Source: Adiantum capillus-veneris
Lineage: Eukaryota; Streptophyta; Polypodiopsida; Polypodiales; Pteridaceae
DNA length: 64,000 nt
NCBI GenBank assembly: GCA_014529385.2
Contig: CM043953.1
Coordinates: 68,876,372 to 68,940,371, forward strand
Reading direction: 5' to 3'
How positions within the stretch are numbered: the stretch's first letter is position 1; each line of letters starts with the position of its first letter. Below the pieces are notes generated by a model. That model did not search any database. It had not been told where the DNA came from and worked only from the letters and a program-made list of their open reading frames with translations. This document shows positions 9,660-19,316 of the stretch, piece by piece. Position numbers and translations under genes: made by a program.

Positions 9660-10176
9660 GTGTGTCGCAAAATGGTGGCAGGGCACGACTACAACCGATT
9701 GGAGAGGCTGGAGCAGAGCACAACCAATGCAAGAATTCGACGGCCAAGTCTGGGTAGATAGGCGTACAAAACACAGCGAGAAAGGCGGGACTACTATACG
9801 GACATGGTGACATGGCAGCCGTACAGACGTGCCAACGTTGCAAGTGTACAAATACCATTCACATGGCATTTTTACATTGGGAGAGTTTTTTGGCGACCAG
9901 TTTAAGTTAGGAGATGAGGTCCGGGGTGTCATTAATTAGCACTTAGAATATGTGAGTGGGCTCAACTCACATGAGCAGTTGTAACCAATAGCTTGAATCA
10001 ATAAACAAAAGAGTATCTCAAGGGGCGTCTATTGGAGGGGCCAGTATCTTTGAATGGGGATCTTCGCCCCACTATGTCTCGTATCTAGTGTTCTCTTTAA
10101 GTTATAGTTTGTTGTTTTCCGTCAAGGTTTGTATTGTTGCACTATTTTCACCATCTTGTCTGGTGACTTGCCAGTT
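9660..10176 (+). mobile_element. old LTR distantly related to the 0.6-0.7 kb LTR family
   Basis: Same order of landmarks as the younger LTRs: a TGTCGCAAAATGG-TGGC start, a GACATGGCAGCCGTACAGACG block, CAATAAAC, AGTATCTCAAGGGGCGTC-GGGGCCAGTATC, and a CTTGTCTGGTGAC end. A TGGTATTCAAGC follows at 10179, one base-pair register away from the initiator-Met primer-site pattern of the young copies. Strongly diverged, so the boundaries are approximate. Confidence 0.5.
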
Positions 10177-10189
10177 TTAGTGGTATTCA

Positions 10190-10480
10190 AGCACCAATTG
10201 ACTCTTCTGCTAGGAGCAATCCAATCTGCATCTTCAACAATTGGCCTTGGAAGCAGCACCTCCTAGTCGTCATGATTCAGAGGAGCAGTATGAGTACATG
10301 GAAGAGGAATGTAGTTGGTGGGAAGAGAGTGCCTCGCATTGGTCCTCTTTGGAGTCTCCAGCTTGAGGCTTTCCAAAGTTACCACCAGTGGCAGATGCCA
10401 CCTGGAGGCGCAATAGAGAAATTCTCTATTGTACAACTGTAAACTGCAGTCAGAACCCAATGTCGACACCAATAAATAGG
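10190..10480 (+). pseudogene. possible gag start of the old LTR element
   Basis: Just after the putative primer site a plus-strand frame reads LALEAAPPSRHDSEEQ and then EYMEEECSWWEESASHWSS, a Glu/Ser/Trp-rich, non-random stretch. It is then broken by a stop near 10360. The position fits the beginning of gag. I recognise no domain. Chance coding cannot be ruled out. Confidence 0.3.
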
Positions 10481-10498
10481 ATCCGTTAATCTCATTTT

Positions 10499-10500
<2 letters not shown>

Positions 10501-10587
<87 letters not shown>
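10501..10587 (+). repeat. (CT)n microsatellite
   Basis: About 43 perfect CT units. Confidence 0.97.
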
Positions 10588-10591
<4 letters not shown>

Positions 10592-10682
10592 CAGGTCTTG
10601 AGTTCAACTCCTCGTCGGCTAGATCTTTAAGGTCTCTTGGGATAGTTTCCTACGACGTTAAAACTCTCTTCTTCTTCTTCTC

Positions 10683-10685
<3 letters not shown>
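10588..10685 (+). mobile_element. short retroposon 3'-end-like segment between CT tracts
   Basis: Contains GAGTTCAACTCCTCGTCGGC, resembling a tRNA-type B box (GTTCAACTC), followed by CCTACGACGTTAAAACTC and a (TTC)n stretch, then a (CT)n tract. The layout suggests the tail of a SINE or LINE relative. Too short to be certain. Confidence 0.3.

Positions 10686-10748
<63 letters not shown>
10686..10748 (+). repeat. (CT)n microsatellite at the 5' edge of a LINE-B copy
   Basis: About 31 CT units. LINE-B coding sequence starts directly at 10749. Confidence 0.95.
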
Positions 10749-10751
<3 letters not shown>

Positions 10752-11598
10752 TACTAGACTCATTCGTCAGGACCTGATCTAGCTGGATACCACGAGGACA
10801 TGGATAGAGCCGCCACAGGAGTTGGGCACGAACATGGCTTTAAATAGAGAGCATCTTCTCCACCTAATAGGAGATGGGTTTGTGATTCGACCCAGCTACA
10901 TGGAAACACATATGTCTCAGGTTTTGCGGTGTGCCATTCGTCAGATACGCACATCCTCACATCAGCTGGAGATTAAGATTGGTAGATTCAGAGGGATACC
11001 AACAGACAGCAGGATATGCCGCTTATGCCGGCTAGAGCCAGAGACAGAGCTACATTAAATATGTCATTGCACAGTGTACTATGAGATACGGGGTCGTTTC
11101 CACTGCTTATTCAGAGAGGGTTTCGGTCCTTTCTCTAGGGTCATGAGTTATGAGGATCAGAGATGTCTTGGGCAATATCTACTTGAGTTATACAGATATA
11201 GAGACACTTTACTGGGGAGAGATAGAGAGAGATAGTCCCAAAGACAGATTACAGATTTCTTATCACTAGATATGGGACAGCCAATGGAGGAGCCATCACT
11301 CCATTCGACCACTACCGGCAATCTCATCGACCGAGCACTCGAGCTACAGAGATCCAGGCGGCCACAACTGAGGAGGAGAGGGGCTACACAACATCGACGG
11401 AGACTACAGCAGAGGATTCGAGCCATACTCTCTCGACATCTAGACTGCAGATGAGGATGGATTTAGTAGTAGTATCTTTGTTCTAGTTCTTTCTTTTGTA
11501 CCCAGACATGGTATTAGATTCACTATTTTGTAACAGATTGGCCTCATAGGTCATTTTAGCCCTTTGAAGACGTTAATATAACATTTCATTTCATTTCA

Positions 11599-11649
<51 letters not shown>
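10749..11649 (+). mobile_element. LINE-B copy, 5'-truncated, with (CT)n tail
   Basis: Starts abruptly after a CT tract and encodes the C-terminal end of LINE-B ORF2: LGTNMALNREHLLHLIGDGF, then QIRTSSHQLEIKIGR, and the zinc-binding CRLCRLEPETELH...CH segment at about 11016-11070. It continues through a 3' UTR with TTGTAACAGATTGGCCTCATAGGTC to AACATTTCATTTCATTTCAT and a (CT)n tract at 11603-11649. It lines up with 45385-46390 of the long copy. Internal stops show that it is not functional. The truncation point on a microsatellite is discussed in the findings. Confidence 0.85.
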
Positions 11650-11652
<3 letters not shown>

Positions 11653-12182
11653 GATGCCTCGGATTATACTTACTGGAGATTCGCAAACACAGAGAGGCCC
11701 TCTTGAAGAGAGGCACAATGAGAGAGATCCAGCAACATCAGAAGATTACAGATTTCTTTCAGTCACAGACAGAGGAGTCTGAGCAGCCCCAACAACACCA
11801 GAGGCATACTGCTTGATTGGGCGATAAGAGTTGGGGCGGTCCCATCGCCCACAGATGAGGGGGCCCTCTCGACATCGACGTAGACTGCAACAAAGGATCC
11901 ATACCATACGGGCACGACGTAGGAGCCGTCCTAACAGAGTGCCTACCTTGGAGGACATTTAATCTATATCACCTTTTGGATACTGATGTATATGTATATG
12001 ATGCCTCGACTCTCAGAGAGCTCCATTGTATCAGCTCACCCTTTGTATTCCCCTAGTATCAGCTTTCACCCCACCCCTACCCACTATTTTCCTTTTAGTT
12101 CTTTGTACTTTTTGTACCCAGACCTCGTATTAGATTCACCACATGTAACCTTTTGGTCTCACAGGTCATTTTCGCCTTTTGA
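11650..12182 (+). mobile_element. LINE-B copy, shorter 5' truncation, starting in the CT tail of the previous copy
   Basis: Begins immediately after the (CT)n tract with sequence corresponding to about 45780 onward of the long copy (CAGATGCCTCGGATTATACT against CAGAGATGCTTGGGTTTGTT). It then has a diverged ORF2 end and a 3' UTR ending in TTTTGGTCTCACAGGTCATTTTCGCC near 12155-12178. It lacks its own CT tail and runs directly into the next LINE-B fragment at 12183. Confidence 0.7.
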
Positions 12183-13596
12183 ATGGCGGCTCTTTCATGA
12201 GCACTCTCCCCCCCCCCCCCCCCCCCCTTGCCATCACTTCTACAGAGGCCTGGGGCCAGTATGCATCATCTCTGTACACAGTTTCTGAGCAGCCCCCCCT
12301 TCCCGACCACCCCAATCCATGCCCACACACATGTGCTTTTCTCACCGCCGCTGAGATGGTGAGGAAGGCCATTGACAGCATGAGGACTGGGAGAGCATAT
12401 GATCATGATGGCTTAGTGGGAACTGAGCATTTCACACATGCCAGAGATTTACTAGCAGAACTTCTAGCAATTATGTTTAACCGTGCCATGTGTGAGGGCT
12501 TGCCTGATACTTGGAGCCTATCTACTATTGTACCTACCTTCAAGTCGGGAGACCCTATCGAGCCTGGGAATTATCGCACTATCATGATTGGACACACATT
12601 GGCACGGTTGTACGCATCTATTCTTTGAGCAGCAGCTGAGTAGATGGGCAGAGAGGGAGGGGATTCGCGCAATCGGGCAGGCAGGTTTTAGGAGGGGTTT
12701 TTCTACTCTTGACCATATCTTGACACTCAGAACCATCATTGAGGAGGGCAGATCGCGTGGCAGACGGATCTATTGTAGCTTTGTGGATTTCCACAAAGCA
12801 TTTGACACAGTGCCCAGAGCTAGATTGATGCGCAGATTACAGTAGATGGGAGTACCCATAAAGCTCATTTGGGGGGTCATGGCATTATACAGGTCAGTAG
12901 TGGGACATGTACACACCCCAGAGGGTATATCCACACCGGTTTACTCCACTATTGGGGTGAAGCAGGGCTGCCCGCTCTCTCCTACTCTATTTGGTATGTA
13001 TGTGGATAAGGTTTCTGATTACATTGAGAGAGATGGTGATAGAGGGGCACAGCTGGCAGGGACATGGATTCCACTATTGTTATATGCTGATGATATTGTG
13101 TTGATCTCCGACTCTCCGGAGGGGATGCAACGTCACTTGGATGCTTAGCATAGGTTTGCCCAGGAAAGCGGTTTGTCCATCAACCTTGGTAAAACCAAGG
13201 TCATGGTATTTAATACCAGCCCACACTGGATCAGGAGGTCAGCGTCCGCATTCACATACGTCCAAGAGAAGGTGGAGTATACACATGCTTACACTTACCT
13301 TGGAGTGGTTTTTAGTGGGCCAGCATTTTCATTGAGGAGGGCAGCAGAGACTAGATTGACCAGAGCCCATGCAGCATTGGGTAGATTGGAAAGGTTGTGT
13401 TCACACGTTCAGTTTCAGGAGCCTCAGACGAAGCTCTGGCTCTTTGACACTTTGGTGGCTTCTACATTGCTTTATGGAGCTGAGATTTGGGGACCTTCAC
13501 TGGATCATCACGGGAGGACACGCCGCAGTGATGGATGGGGGGACATGGAGAAGCCTCTGGTCTCTACTGACCATGAAGGAGATTGATGAGATCCGC
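12183..13596 (+). pseudogene. LINE-B reverse transcriptase fragment (copy broken by an inversion)
   Basis: Nearly identical over long stretches to 43695-45066. RT blocks in order are FNRAMCEGLPDTWSLSTIVP, QAGFRRGFSTLDHILTLR, SFVDFHKAFDTVPRA, TIGVKQGCPLSPTLFGMYV and LLLYADDIVLISDS (catalytic YADD). A 20-base C run (12208-12227), a stop at 12843-12845, a stop near 13147 and a frameshift near 12626 break the frame. Near 13566 the copy skips about 1 kb to the ORF2 end (CTGACCATGAAGGAGATTGA). It stops at 13596 in GATCCGCCA; its 3' UTR is found inverted at 16257-16440. Confidence 0.85.
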
Positions 13597-14461
13597 CAAA
13601 ACATTATTTCTCACTTCTTGACCCGGGAGTAAAATCACCAATCAATGAAACCAGTATTAAAACCAGAGTCAAACATTTCTAATCGGCACCAAAACAGGTT
13701 CAAAGCAAATACCATCCATTTCAAACAAATTTCAAACAGGATCACCAAACAAGTTCTCAAACAGATTTCAAACTTAAAAAGCAATCTCGACATCAGTCGA
13801 GCTCGAAAAATCGATTGACTTTCCATACTGTAACCTACATTAAAAATTAGGGTTAGATTCCTTCCATAATGTCGTAGCCGACCACAATATCGTCCATCAG
13901 CTCTTGGACAGATAGTGTTCCTCTGGTGGCGATGGTAGTTCCAAGAGATAGCAATCACAATGGACCTCCAAGGTTATCACCTCAAAAAGAGACACCTACT
14001 GAGAGATGTTGAAAAATTTCAAGTTATAATCTGCTAGGGTTTCCATGGCAAGCATTTCAGGATTCCCCACTCTGCCAGAAGTTGCACTTCAAAGGAAGAT
14101 GTCAAAAACCATATAACTTCGGACAAAAATTTTCTTGAAAGCTTGCCAAGTCCTTGGAAGTGTGGGGCTTGGTAGCTATAGACATCAACATCTGCATGGC
14201 ACTGCTTTTGAGAAAAACAGTGACTCGAAACAAATCTTGCATCCTTCTCTTGCAAGTGATCTTTTTGGCTTATGCCCTGTAAGACATGAGTGGTGAAGAC
14301 GGGAGCAGCGCCCCATGCGCGATGTATGAAGGGTGGGAGTCGCTAATAAGTCCGGGGTCGGGACCCGAAGATACTTCAAGTAAAATTCCAATAGCTCTGT
14401 TTGCTCTTTTGTAGGACCGGTATGCTTTCAGAAAAGCACAAGCCTGATGCTCTGATACCAC
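13597..14461 (-). mobile_element. non-coding LTR element, 5' half of internal region (inverted)
   Basis: Minus-strand match to 4322-about 5145 of the complete copy, including the primer site TGGTATCAGAGC at 14449-14460 and the region around CTCCCGGGT at 13624-13632. No protein-coding frame. It ends at the inversion breakpoint at 13597. Confidence 0.85.
14449..14460 (-). promoter_or_regulatory. primer-binding site, initiator-Met-tRNA type
   Basis: On the minus strand, TGGTATCAGAGC follows the LTR end by one base. It is an exact match to the common plant primer-site motif. Confidence 0.8.
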
Positions 14462-15089
14462 TGTCACAAGACGGGCACCACGTGCCAATAGAAAAGAACA
14501 GACTGAACAGACTTTTAGCACTTCAATAACAATTGAACTGAAAGAGAGAGATGACACGCGACACAGAGTGGAGGAACTCCACCCCAAAGAGTATTGGCCC
14601 CAAACCTTGGTGCCCCTTTCGGTATTTCTTTATATTGCATCAACACAGTACAAGCCGGAACTCCACGCTCTACACCTTCTCTAGGAAGCATGCGAGAGAA
14701 TGAGCCCTTAGCACATATTTAAAGGCCCTAGGCCCCAAAAGCAGTTTACATGAAAAGCCTTCAAAACTCAAAAGCTTTTGGTCCAAAAGCAATGCCAAAA
14801 AGCTGCCAGCGCGATTGGCACAATTCCGTACAATTGCCACGTCATCAAGTCAGCGCAAAACGCGGAGCGTCCGTACAACTGTCACGTCATCAGTTTTGCG
14901 TGTGTGTGAGTGTGAGTCCTGCTTTATTTTAATCCCTTTATGTCACTGGGGCCCCATCGGACGGAGTCCCCATAAGTTGGTAGGACTTCTTCTTTTGCTA
15001 CTTGTTCTTCTTAGGGTTTAGGCCCCTCGGCTGGCATCTATAAGTTGGCTCCATACTTCAGGGTTTTGACACGTCAGCAATTTGTGACA
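14462..15089 (-). repeat. 5' LTR of the twice-inverted non-coding element
   Basis: On the minus strand it begins TGTCACAAATTGCTGACG (ending at plus position 15089) and ends CTTGTGACA (at 14462). The AAATACCGAAAGGGGCACCA block is at about 14607-14626. It lacks the telomere-like block of the 3618-6590 LTRs. It is flanked on the outside by TAGGG at 15090-15094 (CCCTA in element sense), which matches the flank of the 3' LTR at 17761-17765. Confidence 0.85.
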
Positions 15090-15094
15090 TAGGG

Positions 15095-16099
15095 TGCAAC
15101 AACAGCGGGTTGAGGCAGGCAGAGCTGGACGGCGAGAGCCAAGCAACAGAGTGTTTTGAAAAGGCTCTAGACGGGCTGGCTAGTGGGTCGGGTGATGACG
15201 GCAGAAGTTGAAAGTGCAGAAGTGGGTGTTGCGGGCAGTTGTCTAAGGGCGGGAGAACTTGGGCGTGTATTGCAGGTTCAACGATGGTAGTCGGGCTGAA
15301 GAGGTTGAGCGCAGTGAGTAGAGCAGCACTAGGGAGTACGGTAGCAAGCGGATGGCAGCTGAAAGGTCTGTGGGTGGTTCCAACGCACAAGTGGGGAGTT
15401 GGGACGGGCTGGGTAGCTAGGTAGCAGGGAGCTAAGCAAGGGTGGCAAGTTGCAGGGCACAAGGGGCCGTTGTTAAAGGTTGGCGAGAGCTGCACACTGC
15501 GTCAAGAGGGTGGATGCCGAGCAAGAAGCGGTGAGAAGCGCTCCACGCATGTGAAGCGCGCTCATAGCACGTGGACAACGTAGGCCCAATGGGTAGGTGT
15601 AGATGACACAAGAGGATAGCACGCTATAAAAAGGTTTTTCACCACTTGTCCTCTTGTAAGGTTGGCTCCCACCACAAAAGCAGAAAGCGCACGCACAGGC
15701 ACACGCGCGCGCACACACAAAATTAGCATAGTCTACTTAATTAAGGGGTTAATCTCCTACAACTCTGGCTTTTTGGCATTCTACCGACTTCCCTCCAACG
15801 ATTTTCCATCTTCTTCGCATGGGTCAGATTTTGGTCGCTATGGTCTTTGTGGCACTGTCGCAATCTCCGCATGTTTCACCAGCATGATGCAGAGCCTTTT
15901 CCATCGTTCAAGATTTTGCCGAGGCAATTGTTACATTTTGCCTTTGACATTGGGGACATATCCCTGGAAATCTTGCAACTCTTCTATGTTTGCTTTTAGT
16001 CACAGAACACTTTTGTGTTCTTCCCTTTGTATCTGATCTTTTTCATGGGTTTTCCTCTCTTTAAGGTTTCCCACAAGTAAATTAATCGAATGAGATTTA
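15095..16099. other. about 1 kb unassigned, with one promoter-like motif
   Basis: GC-rich at first (15100-15560), then mixed. No transposon protein or known gene was recognised. A CTATAAAAAGG motif at 15624-15634 precedes a CCACTTGTCCTCTTG stretch and could be a TATA box, possibly of an unidentified LTR. An alternating CA/CG stretch lies around 15695-15718. In the order before the inversion this DNA was the left flank of the LTR element. Confidence 0.4.
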
Positions 16100-16202
16100 C
16101 AAAAAAAAGTGTGTGTAGGTCGCTATCCCATATCTAGTGAAAAGAAATCTATAATCTGTCTCTGGGACTCTCTCTCTAGCTCTCCCCAGTAAAGTGTCTA
16201 TA
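16100..16202 (-). mobile_element. LINE-B 5'-truncated fragment starting at a GA tract
   Basis: The minus strand reads ACAGATATAGACACTTTACTGG, then CCAGAGACAGATTATAGATT, matching 11190-11275 of another LINE-B copy. In LINE sense it begins next to the (TC)n tail of the copy at 16257-16440, the same arrangement as at 11649/11650. Confidence 0.7.
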
Positions 16203-16212
16203 TCTGTGTAAC

Positions 16213-16213
<1 letters not shown>

Positions 16214-16256
<43 letters not shown>
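16214..16256 (-). repeat. (GA)n, i.e. (TC)n tail of minus-strand LINE-B
   Basis: About 21 units adjoining AAATGAAATGAAATGAAATG, the LINE-B 3' terminal motif in reverse. Confidence 0.95.
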
Positions 16257-16259
<3 letters not shown>

Positions 16260-16440
16260 GAAATGAAATGAAATGTTATATTAACGTCTTCAAAAGGCCA
16301 AAGTGACCTATGAGACCAGAAAGTTACAATGTGGTGGATCTGATACAAAGCCAAAGTAGCAAGATGACAAAATGACAAAATAAAATACTATGGAATCCTA
16401 AACTGCTAGGTGTGAACTAAGCAGCTAAACAGCTAGCTGG
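16257..16440 (-). mobile_element. LINE-B 3' UTR, displaced by inversion from the copy at 12183-13596
   Basis: Minus-strand match to 46152-46320 of the long copy, from CCCAGCTAGCTGTTTAGCTG to AACATTTCATTTCATTTCAT. It starts exactly where the copy at 12183-13596 breaks off, about 33 bp of LINE sequence being absent between the two. Confidence 0.8.
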
Positions 16441-17144
16441 GAGCGATTCGTTGTATGCTAGAAAACCTCCAAACGACACAAGCCGACGCGTGGGGAGCGT
16501 TTGGTTGTATGCTTGTAAAATAATTGTTGCTGTGACTCCTGGCCCGGACTTGGATGGGTATGCGGGAGGAGTATTAAAAAGTCTTGAGCAGTGGTTACTC
16601 TCAGCACCTCCAAACGATGCAGGCTGCGGTCTGGGGGGCGTTTGGTTGTAAAAGGCCTCTATATCTCCCAAACCGGGCCTTTTTAGGTTATGCAGGAGCG
16701 ATGAGGGAGTCGTTGAATATCTCCCCGTCGGACTTTGTTAGGTTATGTGGAAGGAGTGTTCATCGGCGACTTTATGTTTCTATGTCTCGTAACATGCATA
16801 CGTGAGCATTTGTGTTGCATTGTGATGTGCCAACCACTGAACATCCTAATTGGATGAGATTGCTTGGGTATGTAATTTTAGTGCATCAAGACACCTGTGG
16901 AAGATCAGTACGGTCTAGGTGTGATGGCTAATTTTACTACGCCGAAATATCAAGAGTTTTGATCTGGACGCAAGGAGAAGCCAACTCCTTGATCAAAAGA
17001 GCCGAAAGAAGAAGCTAACTCCTTAACAAAAAGAGCAAACTGATTGTCCCTCGGAATGATCCTCGGAAACTTTTTGAGCTAACTTGAGTTGTTTTGCAGA
17101 TATGCTATAATCGCGGACGATTACTTTCTTTCAAGAAGGGGGGA
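16441..17144 (+). mobile_element. non-coding LTR element, 3' half of internal region
   Basis: Matches about 5186-5919 of the complete copy, with the hairpin unit (CCAAACGAC...GCGTTTGG near 16469-16505 and 16609-16647) and a single copy of the 34 bp unit (16974-17005). It ends in a purine run, AAGAAGGGGGGA, at 17133-17144. No coding frame. Confidence 0.85.
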
Positions 17145-17618
17145 TGTCACAAACTGTTGACGTGTCAAAGCCCTGAAGAATGGAGCCAACCTACAGATGC
17201 CGGCCGAGGAGCCTAAACCCTAAGAAGAACAAGTAGCAAAAGAAGAAGAAGTCCTACCAACTTATGGGGACCCCGTCCAATGGGGCCCCAGTGACATAAA
17301 GGGATTAAAATAAAGCAGGACTCACACACACACACACATGCAAAACTGATGACGTGGCAGCTGTACGGACGCTCCGCGTTTTGCGCTAACTGATGATGTG
17401 GCAATTGTACGGAATTCCGCAAATCGCACTGGCAGCTTTTTGGCATTGCTTTTGGACTAGAAGCTTTTGAGTTTTGAAGGCTTTTCATGTAAACTACTTT
17501 TGGGGCCTAGGGCCTTTAAATATGTGCCAAGGGCTCATTCTCTCGCATGCTTCCTGGAGAAGATGCATAGCGTGAAGTTCCGGCTCGTACTGTGTTGATG
17601 CAATATAAAGAAATACCA
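17145..17618 (+). repeat. 3' LTR, first part, of the twice-inverted element
   Basis: Starts TGTCACAAACTGTTGACG directly after the polypurine tract and runs to AAAGAAATACCA at 17618, where LTR homology stops in the middle of the conserved AAATACC-AAAGGGGCGCC block. The missing rest is found reversed at 17766-17899. Confidence 0.85.
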
Positions 17619-17899
17619 GGTTCTTGTTGGAAGTGATTTCCATGCTCCTCGACAGCTAAGGGCTTTGCATGCGAGATTGGATAGGCACATGAGGGCTCTT
17701 GACGGGCTGCGTACTGATGGTCGTCGACACAAATGTAATCGGCAACGAGTAAACAACAATTAGGGTGTCACAAGACGGGCACCATGTGCCAATAGAAAGG
17801 AACAGACTTTTAGCACTTCAATAACAAATGAACTGAAAGAGAGAGATGACACGGAGTGGTGGAATTCCACCCCAAAGAGTATTGGCCCCAAACCTTGGC
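17619..17899. other. 281 bp inverted segment carrying the LTR end
   Basis: Contains 142 bp of flanking DNA (17619-17760), the pentamer TAGGG (17761-17765) and the last 134 bp of the LTR in reverse (17766-17899, reading TGTCACAAGACGGGCACC). Reversed, it completes the 3' LTR, with about 8 bp lost at the junction, and places CCCTA right after the LTR end, equal to the CCCTA before the 5' LTR. Confidence 0.75.
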
Positions 17900-17977
17900 A
17901 ACGGAAACACAAAGATAATTGCAACCTGCAAAACTCTACACACTTTTTCACATCAAAACAACTTGAATAACTAAGAC

Positions 17978-17979
<2 letters not shown>

Positions 17980-18028
<49 letters not shown>
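17980..18028 (-). repeat. (GA)n tail of a short minus-strand LINE-B end
   Basis: About 24 GA units next to GATGAAATATTATATTAACG. Confidence 0.95.
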
Positions 18029-18031
<3 letters not shown>

Positions 18032-18150
18032 AATATTATATTAACGTCTTCTTAAGGCCATATTGACCTCGGGGGTTTCTGATCACAGAGCAAATATAAA
18101 TCCGAGCAAATTGATACAAGAGTAACAATGGTGAAAGAAAAAATTTATGT
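18029..18150 (-). mobile_element. LINE-B 3' end fragment
   Basis: The minus-strand LINE-B terminal motif (AATATAATATTTCATC in element sense) and about 100 bp of diverged 3' UTR. Confidence 0.6.
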
Positions 18151-19187
18151 CATGCACATTACTTTCACTACCACAAATCTGACACTTAATTGACAACAAA
18201 TGAGATTTTATAACCATTATGAGAATTTAGTAGGTGTTTATACAAGCAAGTTATACTGATTGAGAGGTTAACATATCTATATATCATAGATTTGCCTAAC
18301 CTTGTGGGAACTCATTGTTGTCTTCTACATTTGTGAACATAATTGCTGACATGCATGAGGTCTTAGATAATATTTTCAGGGAGGAGTCCAAGACAAAAGC
18401 GAAGCGGCAAGGTATTTTGAGAAGAGGCGTTAAAAGGGTTTTGGCAAGCTCCAGTTTACTAATTACCTAAATTTCTCATCTCGCTTAAGTTCCCTGGCAG
18501 CCTCTTAATTATCTGAGACCTCCTAATTGCAAATTCAAGGATAAAATAAAGCTTGAAGAGGTGCCTTGAAGGGACCTCCAAAAGGCTACTTGATCTGGTC
18601 ATTTTGCTTCTGGGAACCACTTTTTGCGGGGAGATTTTTTTGCCTAACGAGTCTATCGTGATAATTAAACAAAAGCGATCCGACCTAGAGCCAAAATGCA
18701 ATTTCTTCAGCATAGGGAAGGCCCAAGTCTCTGATGCATTTGCCTGTTGGATGGAGAGGTAAAGTCATGAAGCATCAATTCCTTAAAAGCTTCTATGATG
18801 TGAGTGCTCTCACTATTGAAAACAAGCCTGCCAGATCCTTTGCAGCAGCACGTAAACAAGAGCAACCATCATAGGAGCAGAGTTGTTTCTTCTACATGCC
18901 AACGTCTTTGGTTGCAATCCAACGTCCTGATCCCTTCAATCATGGAAAAAAAACCCCTCTCATTGCTCGCCATCACATTGCAATCGTTGTAATGTCGTCC
19001 ACCCTCAACACCTCAACATCATGACGTCTCGCCATTGTTTTCCCAAGAGGCACGCAATTGAATGATCTCTTGCCGCTAACCATCACCTGCGCCACTTTAT
19101 CTGCCTGTGGTGCCGCCTGCTGCAATAACTCCCTGGTCTGCTTGATGTTTTTTCTTAAAGAAGTGACACTATCTGCATGACCCAACC
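18151..19187. other. about 1 kb without a recognised element
   Basis: No transposon or gene homology recognised. A 78-codon minus-strand frame (18973-19209) includes VSGKRSFNCVPLGKTMARRH and looks non-repetitive, but I cannot assign it. Confidence 0.4.
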
Positions 19188-19255
19188 CCTCCCTGGTCTT
19201 GTGTTGCAACCAGTCGGCGCCGGCGCGGACTGGTTGCAGCAGCAGACCAAGGAGG
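19188..19255. repeat. 28 bp inverted repeat with 12-base GC loop
   Basis: The arm at 19188-19215 and its complement at 19228-19255 pair with about four mismatches around the loop GGCGCCGGCGCG. The arms contain GGTCT...TTGCAACCAGTC and GACTGGTTGC...AGACC. It lies just upstream of the glycosyltransferase relic. Confidence 0.8.
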
Positions 19256-19316
19256 CTAATTCTTTTTTAATAAAAACACAGTAAGGGTGCAAGGATTTTC
19301 GAAAAGACGAGCAAAA

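Larger units (their letters stand above)
13597..16440. other. 2.84 kb inverted segment
   Basis: Both edges cut known elements. At 13596/13597 a plus-strand LINE-B copy switches to minus-strand LTR-element internal sequence. At 16440/16441 minus-strand LINE-B 3' UTR switches to the plus-strand remainder of the same LTR-element internal region. Reversing the segment rejoins LINE-B (losing about 33 bp against the long copy) and the LTR element (losing about 40 bp). Short identities (CCA at the left edge, GGGA at the right) sit on the junctions. Confidence 0.75.

Noticed and set aside
10588-10685. Functional tRNA gene
   Set aside because: Only a B-box-like string is present; no A box or cloverleaf could be formed.
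12179-12628. 149-codon ORF as a full gene
   Set aside because: It is a LINE-B RT fragment in which a 20-base C run and a shift happen to keep a frame open.
16451-16651. 66-codon ORF in the non-coding LTR element
   Set aside because: The equivalent stretch in the 3618-6590 copy does not keep the frame, and the codons overlap hairpin repeats.
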